64,000 bases of DNA from the NCBI GenBank assembly GCA_000620185.1, contig JHVO01000008.1, positions 1-64,000 on the forward strand, read 5' to 3'. The notes under the pieces are model-generated. The model made no database searches and was not told the DNA's origin. It was given only the letters and a program-made list of their open reading frames with translations. Positions within the stretch are counted from its first letter, which is position 1; every line of letters starts with the position of its first letter. Positions 35,740 to 43,844 of the stretch are shown here, one piece after another. This stretch comes from Geodermatophilaceae bacterium URHB0062. Lineage in GTDB: Bacteria; Actinomycetota; Actinomycetes; Mycobacteriales; Geodermatophilaceae. A program made the translations under genes and the position numbers.

Positions 35740-36126
35740 GGGGCTCCTAGAGTGCCGCGTCTAGCGCGAGTCCGGCGGCGTTTCGGTCAGTAGCACTCCG
35801 TCGGTCCGGCCCAGGTCCGGGCAGCTAGCGGAACGTCCAGCCTTGGGCGCGAATCACGTCTGGGACTGCCCAGACGCCACCGACACCGGGTGGGTCTGCA
35901 CCACGTGGGACCTAGCCCCGCCGCATCTTCGGGCCCGTTCCGAGGCTCGCCCCGAGCCAGCGGGACCGCGGCGGGGGATGTCCATCGGGCGGTATCCCGT
36001 GCCCGCATGCCCGTGCCCAGACGGGAGTCATGCACAACGCGTACGGCGGGTCGTCCTCGGGCCCGATGTGGCTGCGCTCGGACTCCTTAGTGTTCCGCCT
36101 GACTTCGGACGGGTGCGGGTGACTCC
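35740..36126. other. Gap before the polysaccharide operon
   Basis: About 390 bases in which no coding region can be supported; open frames here are short and have no family motifs. The promoter of the 36127-52978 operon should lie in the last 100 bases, but I see no convincing -35/-10 pair. Confidence 0.4.
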
Positions 36127-37563
36127 ATGGACGTCAACGAGGTTCTCGTCCGCGTTTTTCGCGGGCACTGGCGGCTGTTCCTCGTGTGCCTGCTCGTCCC
36201 CGTCCTGGTCGTCGGCGCACTTGTCATGATCGCGCCGACGGGCTACCAGGCGTCCGCGCGGCTCCAGGGCGGCACGATCTTGCCGAGTACGGACACCGAG
36301 GCGGACGCCCTTCTCAATCTCATCGACGGCGTCGCCACCAGCCCTGCGGTGGTGGACGGGGCCCTTCGCGAGACGCACCTGCAGCGCGACTTCAAGCGGA
36401 CCGTCGCCAGCATCAACATTGCCCGGCTCGGAAGCTCGACGGTCTTCGACGTCACGGTGACCGACGCCCAGCCGCAGGCAGCGGTCCGCCTCGCGCAGGT
36501 CTTCGCCGAGAGCGTCGTGTCGTATCTCAACCGCATCGGCGGCGACCGGACGACGCGCCTGCTCGATGGCCTCACGAAGCGAGAGCAAGATCTGGCGGCC
36601 CGACGGCACACGACAGCGACCGAGCTGGCCCTCGCCACCGATGCGGTGTCCCGCGCCAACCTGTCCGCCGAGTTGGCCGGGCTCGATCAGCAGCTCAACG
36701 ACCTGGAAGCCACCGCGCGGCAGGTGCAACTGGGCGCCACCCCGGGGAGTTCGTCCGGGGCGGCCGCGCTCATCTCGCCGGCCGGCCCCGCGCACGCGGC
36801 GCCCCGTCACCTGGCCTCGGACCTCGGCTTGGCGGCGGTGTCGGGCCTAGTCCTGGGACTCCTCGTGGTAGCGGCGGTCGAGATGCTGCGGCCACGGGTG
36901 GCCGGTGCCCGGGCACTGGCACGAGACCTCGATGCTCCCGTCGTCGGGGCACTCGAGGTGGTCGCTCGCCACCCCTTCCCGGGTTCGCGCAAGGCAAAGC
37001 GGGCCGGTCCGGCGGGCTTCGTCATCCGGATCGAGCCGGACCTTCTCGTGGCCCTCAGCGGAGCCGTGGAGAGGCTCGGCGTCGACCTGGTGCTCCTGAT
37101 CGGCCCCGTGGCGGTGCCGTGCCTCTGCGAGTCGGCCACGGCACTGCGGAACCGGCTGCACGAGCGGGAGAACCGCTCGGCGCTCAACGGCAAGGCGACG
37201 GAGACCCCGGCAATCGGACGGCCCGGTGACGTCCCCGCCTCCCAGGCGGGTGCCAACGGGACCTCCCCGGCAGGTGCCGTCGCCGACCCGGTGGTCCTCC
37301 TGGCGCAGCGGACGCCGCTCCCGCAGACGGGCAAGCACGGCGAGCGGCGTCCGTGCCAAGCCGATGTCCGTCCGTTCGACACGACCGACGTCGACGACTG
37401 GACCGCAAAGCCTGGCCTGCTGGTCGTCGTCCCGCCGCTCGCTCCTCTCCGCGACGCGCGGCGGATCAGCGATCTCGCGGCTTCCACCGGATGGCCGTTG
37501 ATCGGTGTCGTCGAACTGCGGTGGCGCGGCCGCCGCGCGCAACGATTCTGGGAGCAGTCGTGA
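36127..37563 (+). CDS. Wzz-like polysaccharide co-polymerase with degenerate kinase-like tail
   Basis: A 478-residue chain-length determinant-type protein. Membrane helix 1 is at residues 16-36 (L-F-L-V-C-L-L-V-P-V-L-V-V-G), followed by a periplasmic domain with a coiled stretch near residues 140-200. Helix 2 is near 231-255. The cytoplasmic tail of about 220 residues has the order of a tyrosine autokinase (V-D-L-V-L-L-I-G-P-V, L-L-V-V-V-P-P-L-A-P-L-R-D-A-R, W-P-L-I-G-V-V-E-L). It lacks any G-K-S/T P-loop or Walker D-D-R, so kinase activity is unlikely. First gene of the operon; the next starts inside its stop. Confidence 0.78.
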   Translation: MDVNEVLVRVFRGHWRLFLVCLLVPVLVVGALVMIAPTGYQASARLQGGTILPSTDTEADALLNLIDGVATSPAVVDGALRETHLQRDFKRTVASINIARLGSSTVFDVTVTDAQPQAAVRLAQVFAESVVSYLNRIGGDRTTRLLDGLTKREQDLAARRHTTATELALATDAVSRANLSAELAGLDQQLNDLEATARQVQLGATPGSSSGAAALISPAGPAHAAPRHLASDLGLAAVSGLVLGLLVVAAVEMLRPRVAGARALARDLDAPVVGALEVVARHPFPGSRKAKRAGPAGFVIRIEPDLLVALSGAVERLGVDLVLLIGPVAVPCLCESATALRNRLHERENRSALNGKATETPAIGRPGDVPASQAGANGTSPAGAVADPVVLLAQRTPLPQTGKHGERRPCQADVRPFDTTDVDDWTAKPGLLVVVPPLAPLRDARRISDLAASTGWPLIGVVELRWRGRRAQRFWEQS

Positions 37564-38573
37564 TCTCCCGGGCGACGGCCGGGTCGTCGGTCCTCGACTC
37601 GGTGGTCCCCACCGTGCGATTCCATGTGGCCGACGCATCCGGCGCCCTGGGACAGGCGCTGTCCGAGGCCGTCGGCATGCTGCTCGATGCCGGTTTGGTG
37701 CGGGCGGCGGGGCGAGCGGCCCCCCCGAACCTCGTGCACACCGTCGGGGAGGTACACGGCCCGCTCGCCGATGCCCCCGGCGCACGCCGTGTGCACACGC
37801 TCGACCGGGTGACCCTCCGTCCGACCGGGCAACTCGCGCCGAGCCGGCAGTGGCTGCACCGCCAGCGGCCGCGGACTTCCGGCTGCTCGGCCGTGCTCAC
37901 GCACGGCCGGATGGCGGGGCGTCTTGTCGTGGAAGCGGCGCTCATGCCGGGAGAGCGCGTCTACTGCCTGCCGGTGCTCCCTGCACCCGCGGTCCCCCCG
38001 GGGGCACAGCGTGGTCCGTGGGTGACCGCCGCAAGGCTCGACGCGCGCCTGCGGCTCGGCGTCCCGCCCGGCGTCCGCGTCGTGATCGGCAGCTCGAGCG
38101 GGGGCGGCAGGGCCGCCGTGGGTGACTGGGCGGGGGCGCTGCGCCGCCTCGGTCGTCGTGACCTCCTCGTCATCGACGTCCCCGAGGACGGGACGTCGTA
38201 CCCCACCTGCCGGAGCAGTCAGTCGTGGCCCCTCCTGCTGGAGGCGGCCGACCTGTTCGTCGCGGCCGGGCGGGAGCTCACCGCGGCGAGCGCTGCGGTC
38301 AGCTCCCTGGGACTCGGCATCCCTGTGGTCACCGTGACGACCGACAGCGCTGCTGAACTGGTCACCTCCGGCCGGGACGGCCGCGTCGTCGCTCCACGCG
38401 TGGACGCGATCGTCGACGCCGTCGTCTGCACTCTCGACGTCGCCTGGCGGCCGGGACGCGCTGCCGTGGCGCTCGGACCCGCACAGCGGACCCACAACCT
38501 GGCAGGGGACCTGCTGAGCATCTATGAGGAGACGCTCACCGCACCGGTATCGACGGGATGGCGTGCCAGATGA
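37560..38573 (+). CDS. Glycosyltransferase-like protein (GT-B C-terminal fold)
   Basis: A 337-residue protein. Its second half resembles GT4-type glycosyltransferases: G-V-R-V-V-I-G-S-S-S-G-G-G, L-L-E-A-A-D-L-F-V-A-A-G near residue 232, and S-L-G-L-G-I-P-V-V-T-V, then A-A-E-L-V-T-S-G-R-D-G. This is the donor-nucleotide side. The N-terminal acceptor domain is not clearly recognisable, so donor and acceptor are unknown. GTG start overlapping the Wzz-like stop by four bases. Confidence 0.65.
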   Translation: MISRATAGSSVLDSVVPTVRFHVADASGALGQALSEAVGMLLDAGLVRAAGRAAPPNLVHTVGEVHGPLADAPGARRVHTLDRVTLRPTGQLAPSRQWLHRQRPRTSGCSAVLTHGRMAGRLVVEAALMPGERVYCLPVLPAPAVPPGAQRGPWVTAARLDARLRLGVPPGVRVVIGSSSGGGRAAVGDWAGALRRLGRRDLLVIDVPEDGTSYPTCRSSQSWPLLLEAADLFVAAGRELTAASAAVSSLGLGIPVVTVTTDSAAELVTSGRDGRVVAPRVDAIVDAVVCTLDVAWRPGRAAVALGPAQRTHNLAGDLLSIYEETLTAPVSTGWRAR

Positions 38574-39775
38574 CGGAATCTGTGATGTCAGGGTCGCCTG
38601 GGCCCAGGGAGATGTCCGACGGTCATCGCGCTGTGGCCTTCGCCACCTGCCGGATCACCCCGGAGGCGCAGAACGCCGCCTTGGCCGTGCTCGAGAGCGG
38701 ATGGGTGACGACGGGACCGCTCACCTTCGACTTCGAGCGGAAGTTCGCCGACTGGGTCGGCGCGAGCCACGCCATCGCGGTCAGCTCGTGCACCGCGGCG
38801 ATCGAGTTGTCGCTGCGGGCGTTGCGGCTGCGCCCAGGCACCCCGGTCCTCACGCCGACGCTGACCTTCTGCGGCGCCGTCCAGGCCATCGTCCACGCCG
38901 GGCTGCAGCCGGTGCTCCTCGACGTCGATGAGGCGACGCTCACCTTGTCTCCGGAGACGGTCGCAGCGGCGGCCTCGCGGACCCGGCCAGGGGCGATGGT
39001 GCTGCAGCACCACGCCGGCTACCCGGCCCCCGTGCCCGAGCTCACCGAGGCCGCGGGGCTGGAGCCCTGGGCCGTGGTCGAGGACGCCGCCCACGCCCTG
39101 GGAGCAACGCTGGGTCCCCAGGCCGTGGGCACCCTGTCCGGTGCCACCTGCTTCAGCTTCTACGCGACGAAGAACCTGCCGATCGGTGAGGGGGGCGCGA
39201 TCACGACTGGCGACCCCTCGCTGGCGGAGGCGCTTCGAGAAGCCCGCCAGCACGGCATGAGCCACGATGCCTGGGGCCGCTACGGGCCGAGTGGCAGCTG
39301 GCGTTACACGGTCGGGACCGACGGGATGAAGGCCAACTTCACCGACGTCCAGGCGGCCCTCGGCTCCGCACAACTCACCCGGCTCGACGACTGGCAGGTG
39401 CGCCGTGCCGAGCTGGCCGATCGGTACGACCGCGCCCTGGCCGACATCGAGGGCGTCACCCTGCCCCCGCGCCCCCCGGCGGGGCAGCATGCCTGGCACC
39501 TCTACGTGGTGCGGTTGGGGCATGGCTTCCGTCTGACCCGCGACCACCTCGTCAGCGCCCTCGCCGAGCGCGGTGTCGGGACGTCAGTGCACTTCATCCC
39601 GGTGCACCACTTCCCCTACTTCCGCCAGCTCCTCGGTGCCCCGGCGCTCCCCGTCGCCGACCGCGTGTTCCGGGGCCTGATCTCTCTCCCTATGCACCCA
39701 CATCTCACCGAGGCGGACGTCGACTACGTGTGCGGCCTCATCGCCGGCCTGGCCCGGAAGGGGGCACGGTGCTGA
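38570..39775 (+). CDS. DegT/DnrJ/EryC1-family sugar aminotransferase
   Basis: A 401-residue PLP aminotransferase of nucleotide-keto-sugars. Motifs: G-W-V-T-T-G-P-L-T-F-D-F-E near residue 39, V-S-S-C-T-A-A-I-E-L, V-V-E-D-A-A-H-A-L-G-A, and the PLP lysine in F-Y-A-T-K-N-L-P-I-G-E-G-G-A. With the dehydratase encoded next it should make a 4-amino-4,6-dideoxy sugar (PglF-PglE logic). The ATG at 38570 overlaps the previous stop (ATGA). An upstream in-frame ATG exists but would lengthen the overlap. Confidence 0.92.
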   Translation: MTESVMSGSPGPREMSDGHRAVAFATCRITPEAQNAALAVLESGWVTTGPLTFDFERKFADWVGASHAIAVSSCTAAIELSLRALRLRPGTPVLTPTLTFCGAVQAIVHAGLQPVLLDVDEATLTLSPETVAAAASRTRPGAMVLQHHAGYPAPVPELTEAAGLEPWAVVEDAAHALGATLGPQAVGTLSGATCFSFYATKNLPIGEGGAITTGDPSLAEALREARQHGMSHDAWGRYGPSGSWRYTVGTDGMKANFTDVQAALGSAQLTRLDDWQVRRAELADRYDRALADIEGVTLPPRPPAGQHAWHLYVVRLGHGFRLTRDHLVSALAERGVGTSVHFIPVHHFPYFRQLLGAPALPVADRVFRGLISLPMHPHLTEADVDYVCGLIAGLARKGARC

Positions 39776-41274
39776 TCCATTACCGATTGCCGGAGCCGCG
39801 TGGTCGGCAGACGTCGATGCCCACTGCTCGGACCCTCATAGTCGGAGCCGGGTCGGCGGGCCGGACCCTGGCGAGAGACCTGCTGGATAGCCCCGATTAC
39901 GGGCTTCGCCCCGTCGGTCACCTCGACGACGCTCCCGCGGCACGGCGGGTGAACCGCCTACCGGTGATGGGGCCGTTGTCGGCGCTGGCGGAGGTGGTCG
40001 CCGCCGAACGCATCGACGTCGTGGTCGTGGCCATCCCGTCGCTCCCGCCGCTCGAACTGGCCGAATTGGTCCGCAAGGCCGGCCGGTCAGGCGCCAGGGT
40101 GCGGTACCTACCCTCATTTCACGCGGCGGTCCAACGGGGAAGTCGCGGTGACGACCTCCTCGCGGTCCCCCCGGCGACGCTCCTGGGCCGGGACGAGGTC
40201 CACGTGGTCCGCCAGTCGACACGAGCGACGGTGCGGGGCCGGCGCGTCCTGGTGACGGGCGCCGGCGGGTCGATCGGCAGCGAGTTGTGCCGGCAGATCG
40301 CCTCGTACCAGCCGAGCGGGTTGTTCATGCTGGACCATGACGAGTCGAACCTGCACGGACTCCAGCTACAGATCAGCGGATCGGGCCTGCTGGACACCGA
40401 TGAGCTGATCGTCGCCGACATCCGGGACGACGCCCGCGTGCGGCAGGTGTTCGCGGACCTCCGGCCACAGGTCGTCTACCACGCGGCGGCGCACAAGCAT
40501 CTTCCGCTGCTGGAGCGTCATCCCGCCGAGGGCGTCAAGTCCAACGTGCTCGGCACCCAGCACCTCATCGATGCCGCAGTGGACTACGGCGCCGAACGAT
40601 TCATCCTCATCTCGACCGACAAGGCCGCGGCACCGACGTCGGTGCTCGGCGCGACCAAACGGTTGGCGGAGCAGATCGTCGCCGGCCACGCAGGCAACGG
40701 GACCGCGGTCGGCTCGGTCCGATTCGGAAACGTCCTCGGCAGCAGGGGGTCCCTGCTCGACGTCCTGCGGCACCAGCTGGCAGCCGGGGAACCGGTCACG
40801 GTCACCGACCCCGACGTCGACCGGTTCTTCATGACAGTGGAGGAGGCCGTGGGCCTGGTCCTCGAGGCCGGGGCCATGGCCGAGGGTGGCGAGACCTTCG
40901 TGCTGGACATGGGGCGACCGGTGCGCATCCTGTCGCTCGTCCGGGCCTACGCGGCTCACCTGGGGATCTCGGACCCGGAGATCCGTTTCACCGGGCTGCG
41001 ACCCGGTGAGAAGCTCACCGAGACCCTGTTCAGCGCGGCCGAGGATCGGATCGCCACGGCCCATCCGCGCATCTCGGCGGCGAGGAGCCCGGCGCCCGGC
41101 GACGAGTTCGACAAGGGCCTGAAGGAGTTGTCCGGGGCTGCCGAGGCCAACGAGGTCGACCGGGTGCGCGACTGCCTCGCCCGTCTCCTGCCGGATTACA
41201 CCCCGCCCATGGCCGTCCCCGTGCCGGCCACGGCACGGGAGCAGGCCGACTGGCCGTACCCGGATGGCTTCTGA
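39769..41274 (+). CDS. Nucleotide-sugar 4,6-dehydratase (PglF/CapD-like, soluble form)
   Basis: A 501-residue protein with two Rossmann parts. The first, near residue 20, is T-L-I-V-G-A-G-S-A-G-R, the sugar-sensing domain. The second is the dehydratase with G-A-G-G-S-I-G-S-E-L-C-R-Q-I near residue 164 and H-A-A-A-H-K-H-L-P-L-L-E. S-T-D-K-A and the V-L-G-A-T-K-R-L-A-E active-site region follow, with Lys but no Tyr, as in inverting-type enzymes. Most CapD/PglF proteins start with four membrane helices; these are absent here. The GTG at 39769 has a GGAAGGGGG Shine-Dalgarno; ATG 39817 is an alternative. It overlaps the aminotransferase stop. Confidence 0.9.
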   Translation: MLIHYRLPEPRGRQTSMPTARTLIVGAGSAGRTLARDLLDSPDYGLRPVGHLDDAPAARRVNRLPVMGPLSALAEVVAAERIDVVVVAIPSLPPLELAELVRKAGRSGARVRYLPSFHAAVQRGSRGDDLLAVPPATLLGRDEVHVVRQSTRATVRGRRVLVTGAGGSIGSELCRQIASYQPSGLFMLDHDESNLHGLQLQISGSGLLDTDELIVADIRDDARVRQVFADLRPQVVYHAAAHKHLPLLERHPAEGVKSNVLGTQHLIDAAVDYGAERFILISTDKAAAPTSVLGATKRLAEQIVAGHAGNGTAVGSVRFGNVLGSRGSLLDVLRHQLAAGEPVTVTDPDVDRFFMTVEEAVGLVLEAGAMAEGGETFVLDMGRPVRILSLVRAYAAHLGISDPEIRFTGLRPGEKLTETLFSAAEDRIATAHPRISAARSPAPGDEFDKGLKELSGAAEANEVDRVRDCLARLLPDYTPPMAVPVPATAREQADWPYPDGF

Positions 41275-42272
41275 TGGACGGCGAACTCGTCCAGGCGGGT
41301 GAACGCCTGCGCCTGCACGCCGAACCGGTGTGGGTGGCCGATCTGCTGGAGGAGGCGGCGGCGGGGGAGTGGCGCGCACCGTCGATCTACCGCCCTGACG
41401 TCGTCGTGGTGGTGGAGGGACGGGCCACGCCGTTCGACGTCCGCGGCTGGGAACCCCTGACGCGAGGGGCCTTCCGTCGCGGTGGTGCGTGCGTCGTCGT
41501 CGACGCCTGCTCGTCCGGCTTCGACATCCTGGTCGAGACGGAGCCGGGCGCCGACGGAGAGCAGCCGGTGCGGATCACGGCGCGCTGGCGCCCGCCGGTC
41601 CGAGAGCGCCTGGCGGGACTGTTGCTGCGCGCCAGGTTCCGACTACTGGTCAGGGCCGTCCTCCTGCAGTACCCGGCGCTCTGGCGCGCAGGTCTGCGCG
41701 GCAGGGTCCCGCTGCACGCGTCCGCGGTCGACATCGACGGCGCAGTGCCGCTCCTGGTCGGTCCCGGCGGGGTCGGCCGGACCAGCCTGCTGGCGGCAGC
41801 GGCGCGATCCGGCGGACGGCCGTGCTCGGACAACCTCGTGGTCGCCGACTGCTGGCGCGTGTACGGGCTGGTCGAACCCATGCGCTCCGAGTCGGGACAG
41901 GGGCGCCGCATGCCCCACGGCCGGCGCGAGGGGCCGCTCCCTGGCCGAGTCCGCGACCTCGCCCCCGACCGGATCGTGGTCCTCCGCCGCGGCACCGGTG
42001 CCACGGCAGCGGTGGCGCGACTGGAGCCGGTCGCCGCGGCGCGGGCCATCACCTCGGGCACCTACATGGCCGGTGAGCTGCGGCGCTACTGGTCGCTGGC
42101 CGCCACGTTGGCCATGGCGACGGGGCTGGGCCGCCCGCACCCTCCGGTGTCCGAGACCGCGAACGACCTCGCGGCCCGCCTGCCGGCCACGGAGCTCACG
42201 TTGGCGGTGGCTCCCGGTGAAGACGTGACGGGTCTCCTCACCGCCGAGCCGGCCCCCGAGGTCGTTGCGTGA
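41274..42272 (+). CDS. HprK-like P-loop protein with Arg in place of the P-loop Lys
   Basis: A 332-residue protein resembling HPr-kinase-related proteins found in peptide-maturation and polysaccharide loci. The signature V-P-L-H-A-S-A-V-D-I-D-G-A near residue 143 precedes a Walker A-like loop G-P-G-G-V-G-R-T-S. The invariant Lys is Arg (codon CGG). The N-terminal 130 residues have no match I recognise. The Lys change suggests weak or lost phosphotransfer, or a binding role. The ATG overlaps the dehydratase stop by one base; the RtcB-like gene follows. Confidence 0.72.
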   Translation: MDGELVQAGERLRLHAEPVWVADLLEEAAAGEWRAPSIYRPDVVVVVEGRATPFDVRGWEPLTRGAFRRGGACVVVDACSSGFDILVETEPGADGEQPVRITARWRPPVRERLAGLLLRARFRLLVRAVLLQYPALWRAGLRGRVPLHASAVDIDGAVPLLVGPGGVGRTSLLAAAARSGGRPCSDNLVVADCWRVYGLVEPMRSESGQGRRMPHGRREGPLPGRVRDLAPDRIVVLRRGTGATAAVARLEPVAAARAITSGTYMAGELRRYWSLAATLAMATGLGRPHPPVSETANDLAARLPATELTLAVAPGEDVTGLLTAEPAPEVVA

Positions 42273-42394
42273 GAGCCGAGCCGCAGGGCCGCGGGGGGCG
42301 AACGGTTCACCGGCCATCAGCCCGGCACTTTCCGAGAGAACGTCCACACCACGCCGGTCGCTCGGCCGGTGCCCCCGAGCCCAAGGAGATCCCG

Positions 42395-43834
42395 GTGCGC
42401 GTCGCCGTGTTGAGCAGCCACTCCCAGGAGGAGGCGGGAGCGGCCTCCGTCTTCGACAGCCCGCTCTCGCCCGCGGATCCGGTGCTGCTGCGCCGCCTCC
42501 GCGACGGGACCGCGGACGCCGACCTGGCTGCGCCACCGGTCGTGCTCCCGGACTTCTGCCACAAGCCCCAGTCGGAGATGCCCTCCAGCATCGCGGTGGC
42601 CACTCGCGGAGCGATCCGCCCGACGCTGACGGACTCCGCACTCAACTGCGGCATGGCCCTGGCCACGCTCGACATGCCGCGGCCCAGCGAGCGGGCGGTC
42701 AGCGATTTCTATCGGCGGGTGCGCGAGCGCTATCCCAACCCTCCGGGCTGGAAGCCCGAGCTCACCCGCGCGGAGGTGCTTCGCGCGGCCGTCGAGGGCG
42801 CCGACTTCGCCGCCGAGCGTTACGGCATCGATCGAGCCGAGCTCGACAGGGTGGAGGAGTTCGGCCGCATCCCGGTCGAGGAGCTGGGCGGCGCCGAGCG
42901 TGCTCGCAATGAGTTGCCGTGGGTCTGCGTGCAGCTGGCTCGGCTGCGGTTCGGTTCGATCGGCCCGAGCACGCACTTCCTCGAGCTGCAGGAGGTGGAG
43001 GAGGTCCTCGATCGGGGCGCGGCCGAGCGGCTCGGCGTCCACGAGGGCCAGATCACCGTCCAGTTCCACAACGGCGGCGGTGTGCTCACCGGGCAGATCG
43101 GTGAGATGTACGCCCGCCGTAAGTCGGCTTCGCGGCTGCTGCGGGTGGAGATGGCCGCGCAGAAACCGCTGACCCACCTGCTGCGGGCCGGTGGCCTGGA
43201 GCGGGCCCGCCGGCGCTACGAGCTCTTCTTCACCGCCGGTTGCCCTTCCGTGCCGGTGGACGGGGACGAGGGCCGGCGCATCCGGTTGGCGCAGAACTTG
43301 TCGATGAACTATGGCTTCGCCTACCGCCTGTCCACCTACGCGGCGTTGCGGGAGTTCGCCCGCCAGGCGTTCGGCGCCCGAATGAGCCTCGTCGTCGACT
43401 CACCGCACAACTCCATCTACGAGGAGGAGGTCGACGGCGCCTCCGCGTTCGTCCATCGGCACAACGCTGCCCGCGCCTGGACGCCGGAGAAGATGCCCGG
43501 CCACCCGGCCTTCGCCGAGACCGGCCAGCCACTGCTGCTGCCCGGCACCAACCGGACCTCGTCGTTCCTCTGCGTGCCGGCCGCCGACGCCCACCGCAGC
43601 CTCTACACCGCCTGCCACGGCACCGGCAGCATCATCAGCGCCTTCGAGCGCGACGGACGCTCCGGGCCCGATCCGTTGGGCCGCTCGACCTCCTGCTACT
43701 CGTACGGTGACGCCGCGCCTCGCTCGGTGCCTCAGCTCGACGACCGGGGAGTGGGCGAGGGGCTGGGCATCCTGGTGCGCAACGGACTGGTCAAGCCGGT
43801 GGCGCGACTGCGGCCGTTCGCGGTGCTGTCATGA
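42395..43834 (+). CDS. Divergent RtcB (RNA ligase)-like protein
   Basis: RtcB joins RNA 3'-phosphate and 5'-OH ends through a GMP-His intermediate. This 479-residue product keeps the family landmarks. Cys85 is in L-N-C-G-M, His194 in P-S-T-H-F-L-E-L, His225 in Q-F-H-N-G-G-G. His338 is in S-P-H-N-S-I-Y-E-E-E, P-G-T-N-R-T-S-S-F follows, and the nucleophile-position His408 is in C-H-G-T-G-S. The His194-His225 spacing of 31 equals that of the archaeal enzyme. Changed: the Asp three residues before the Cys is Ala82, the Asn of G-N-H is Thr193, and the Arg after H-G-A-G is Ser. GTG start with AAGGAG six bases upstream. An in-frame GTG at 42269 overlapping the HprK-like stop would add a 42-residue Arg-rich leader. 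Confidence 0.8.
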   Translation: MRVAVLSSHSQEEAGAASVFDSPLSPADPVLLRRLRDGTADADLAAPPVVLPDFCHKPQSEMPSSIAVATRGAIRPTLTDSALNCGMALATLDMPRPSERAVSDFYRRVRERYPNPPGWKPELTRAEVLRAAVEGADFAAERYGIDRAELDRVEEFGRIPVEELGGAERARNELPWVCVQLARLRFGSIGPSTHFLELQEVEEVLDRGAAERLGVHEGQITVQFHNGGGVLTGQIGEMYARRKSASRLLRVEMAAQKPLTHLLRAGGLERARRRYELFFTAGCPSVPVDGDEGRRIRLAQNLSMNYGFAYRLSTYAALREFARQAFGARMSLVVDSPHNSIYEEEVDGASAFVHRHNAARAWTPEKMPGHPAFAETGQPLLLPGTNRTSSFLCVPAADAHRSLYTACHGTGSIISAFERDGRSGPDPLGRSTSCYSYGDAAPRSVPQLDDRGVGEGLGILVRNGLVKPVARLRPFAVLS

Positions 43835-43844
43835 CGGTGCCGTC

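Noticed and set aside
35170-36126. Complete mobile element or prophage behind tRNA-Asn
   Set aside because: Only transposase fragments are present; no integrase, no terminal repeats and no duplicate tRNA end were found.
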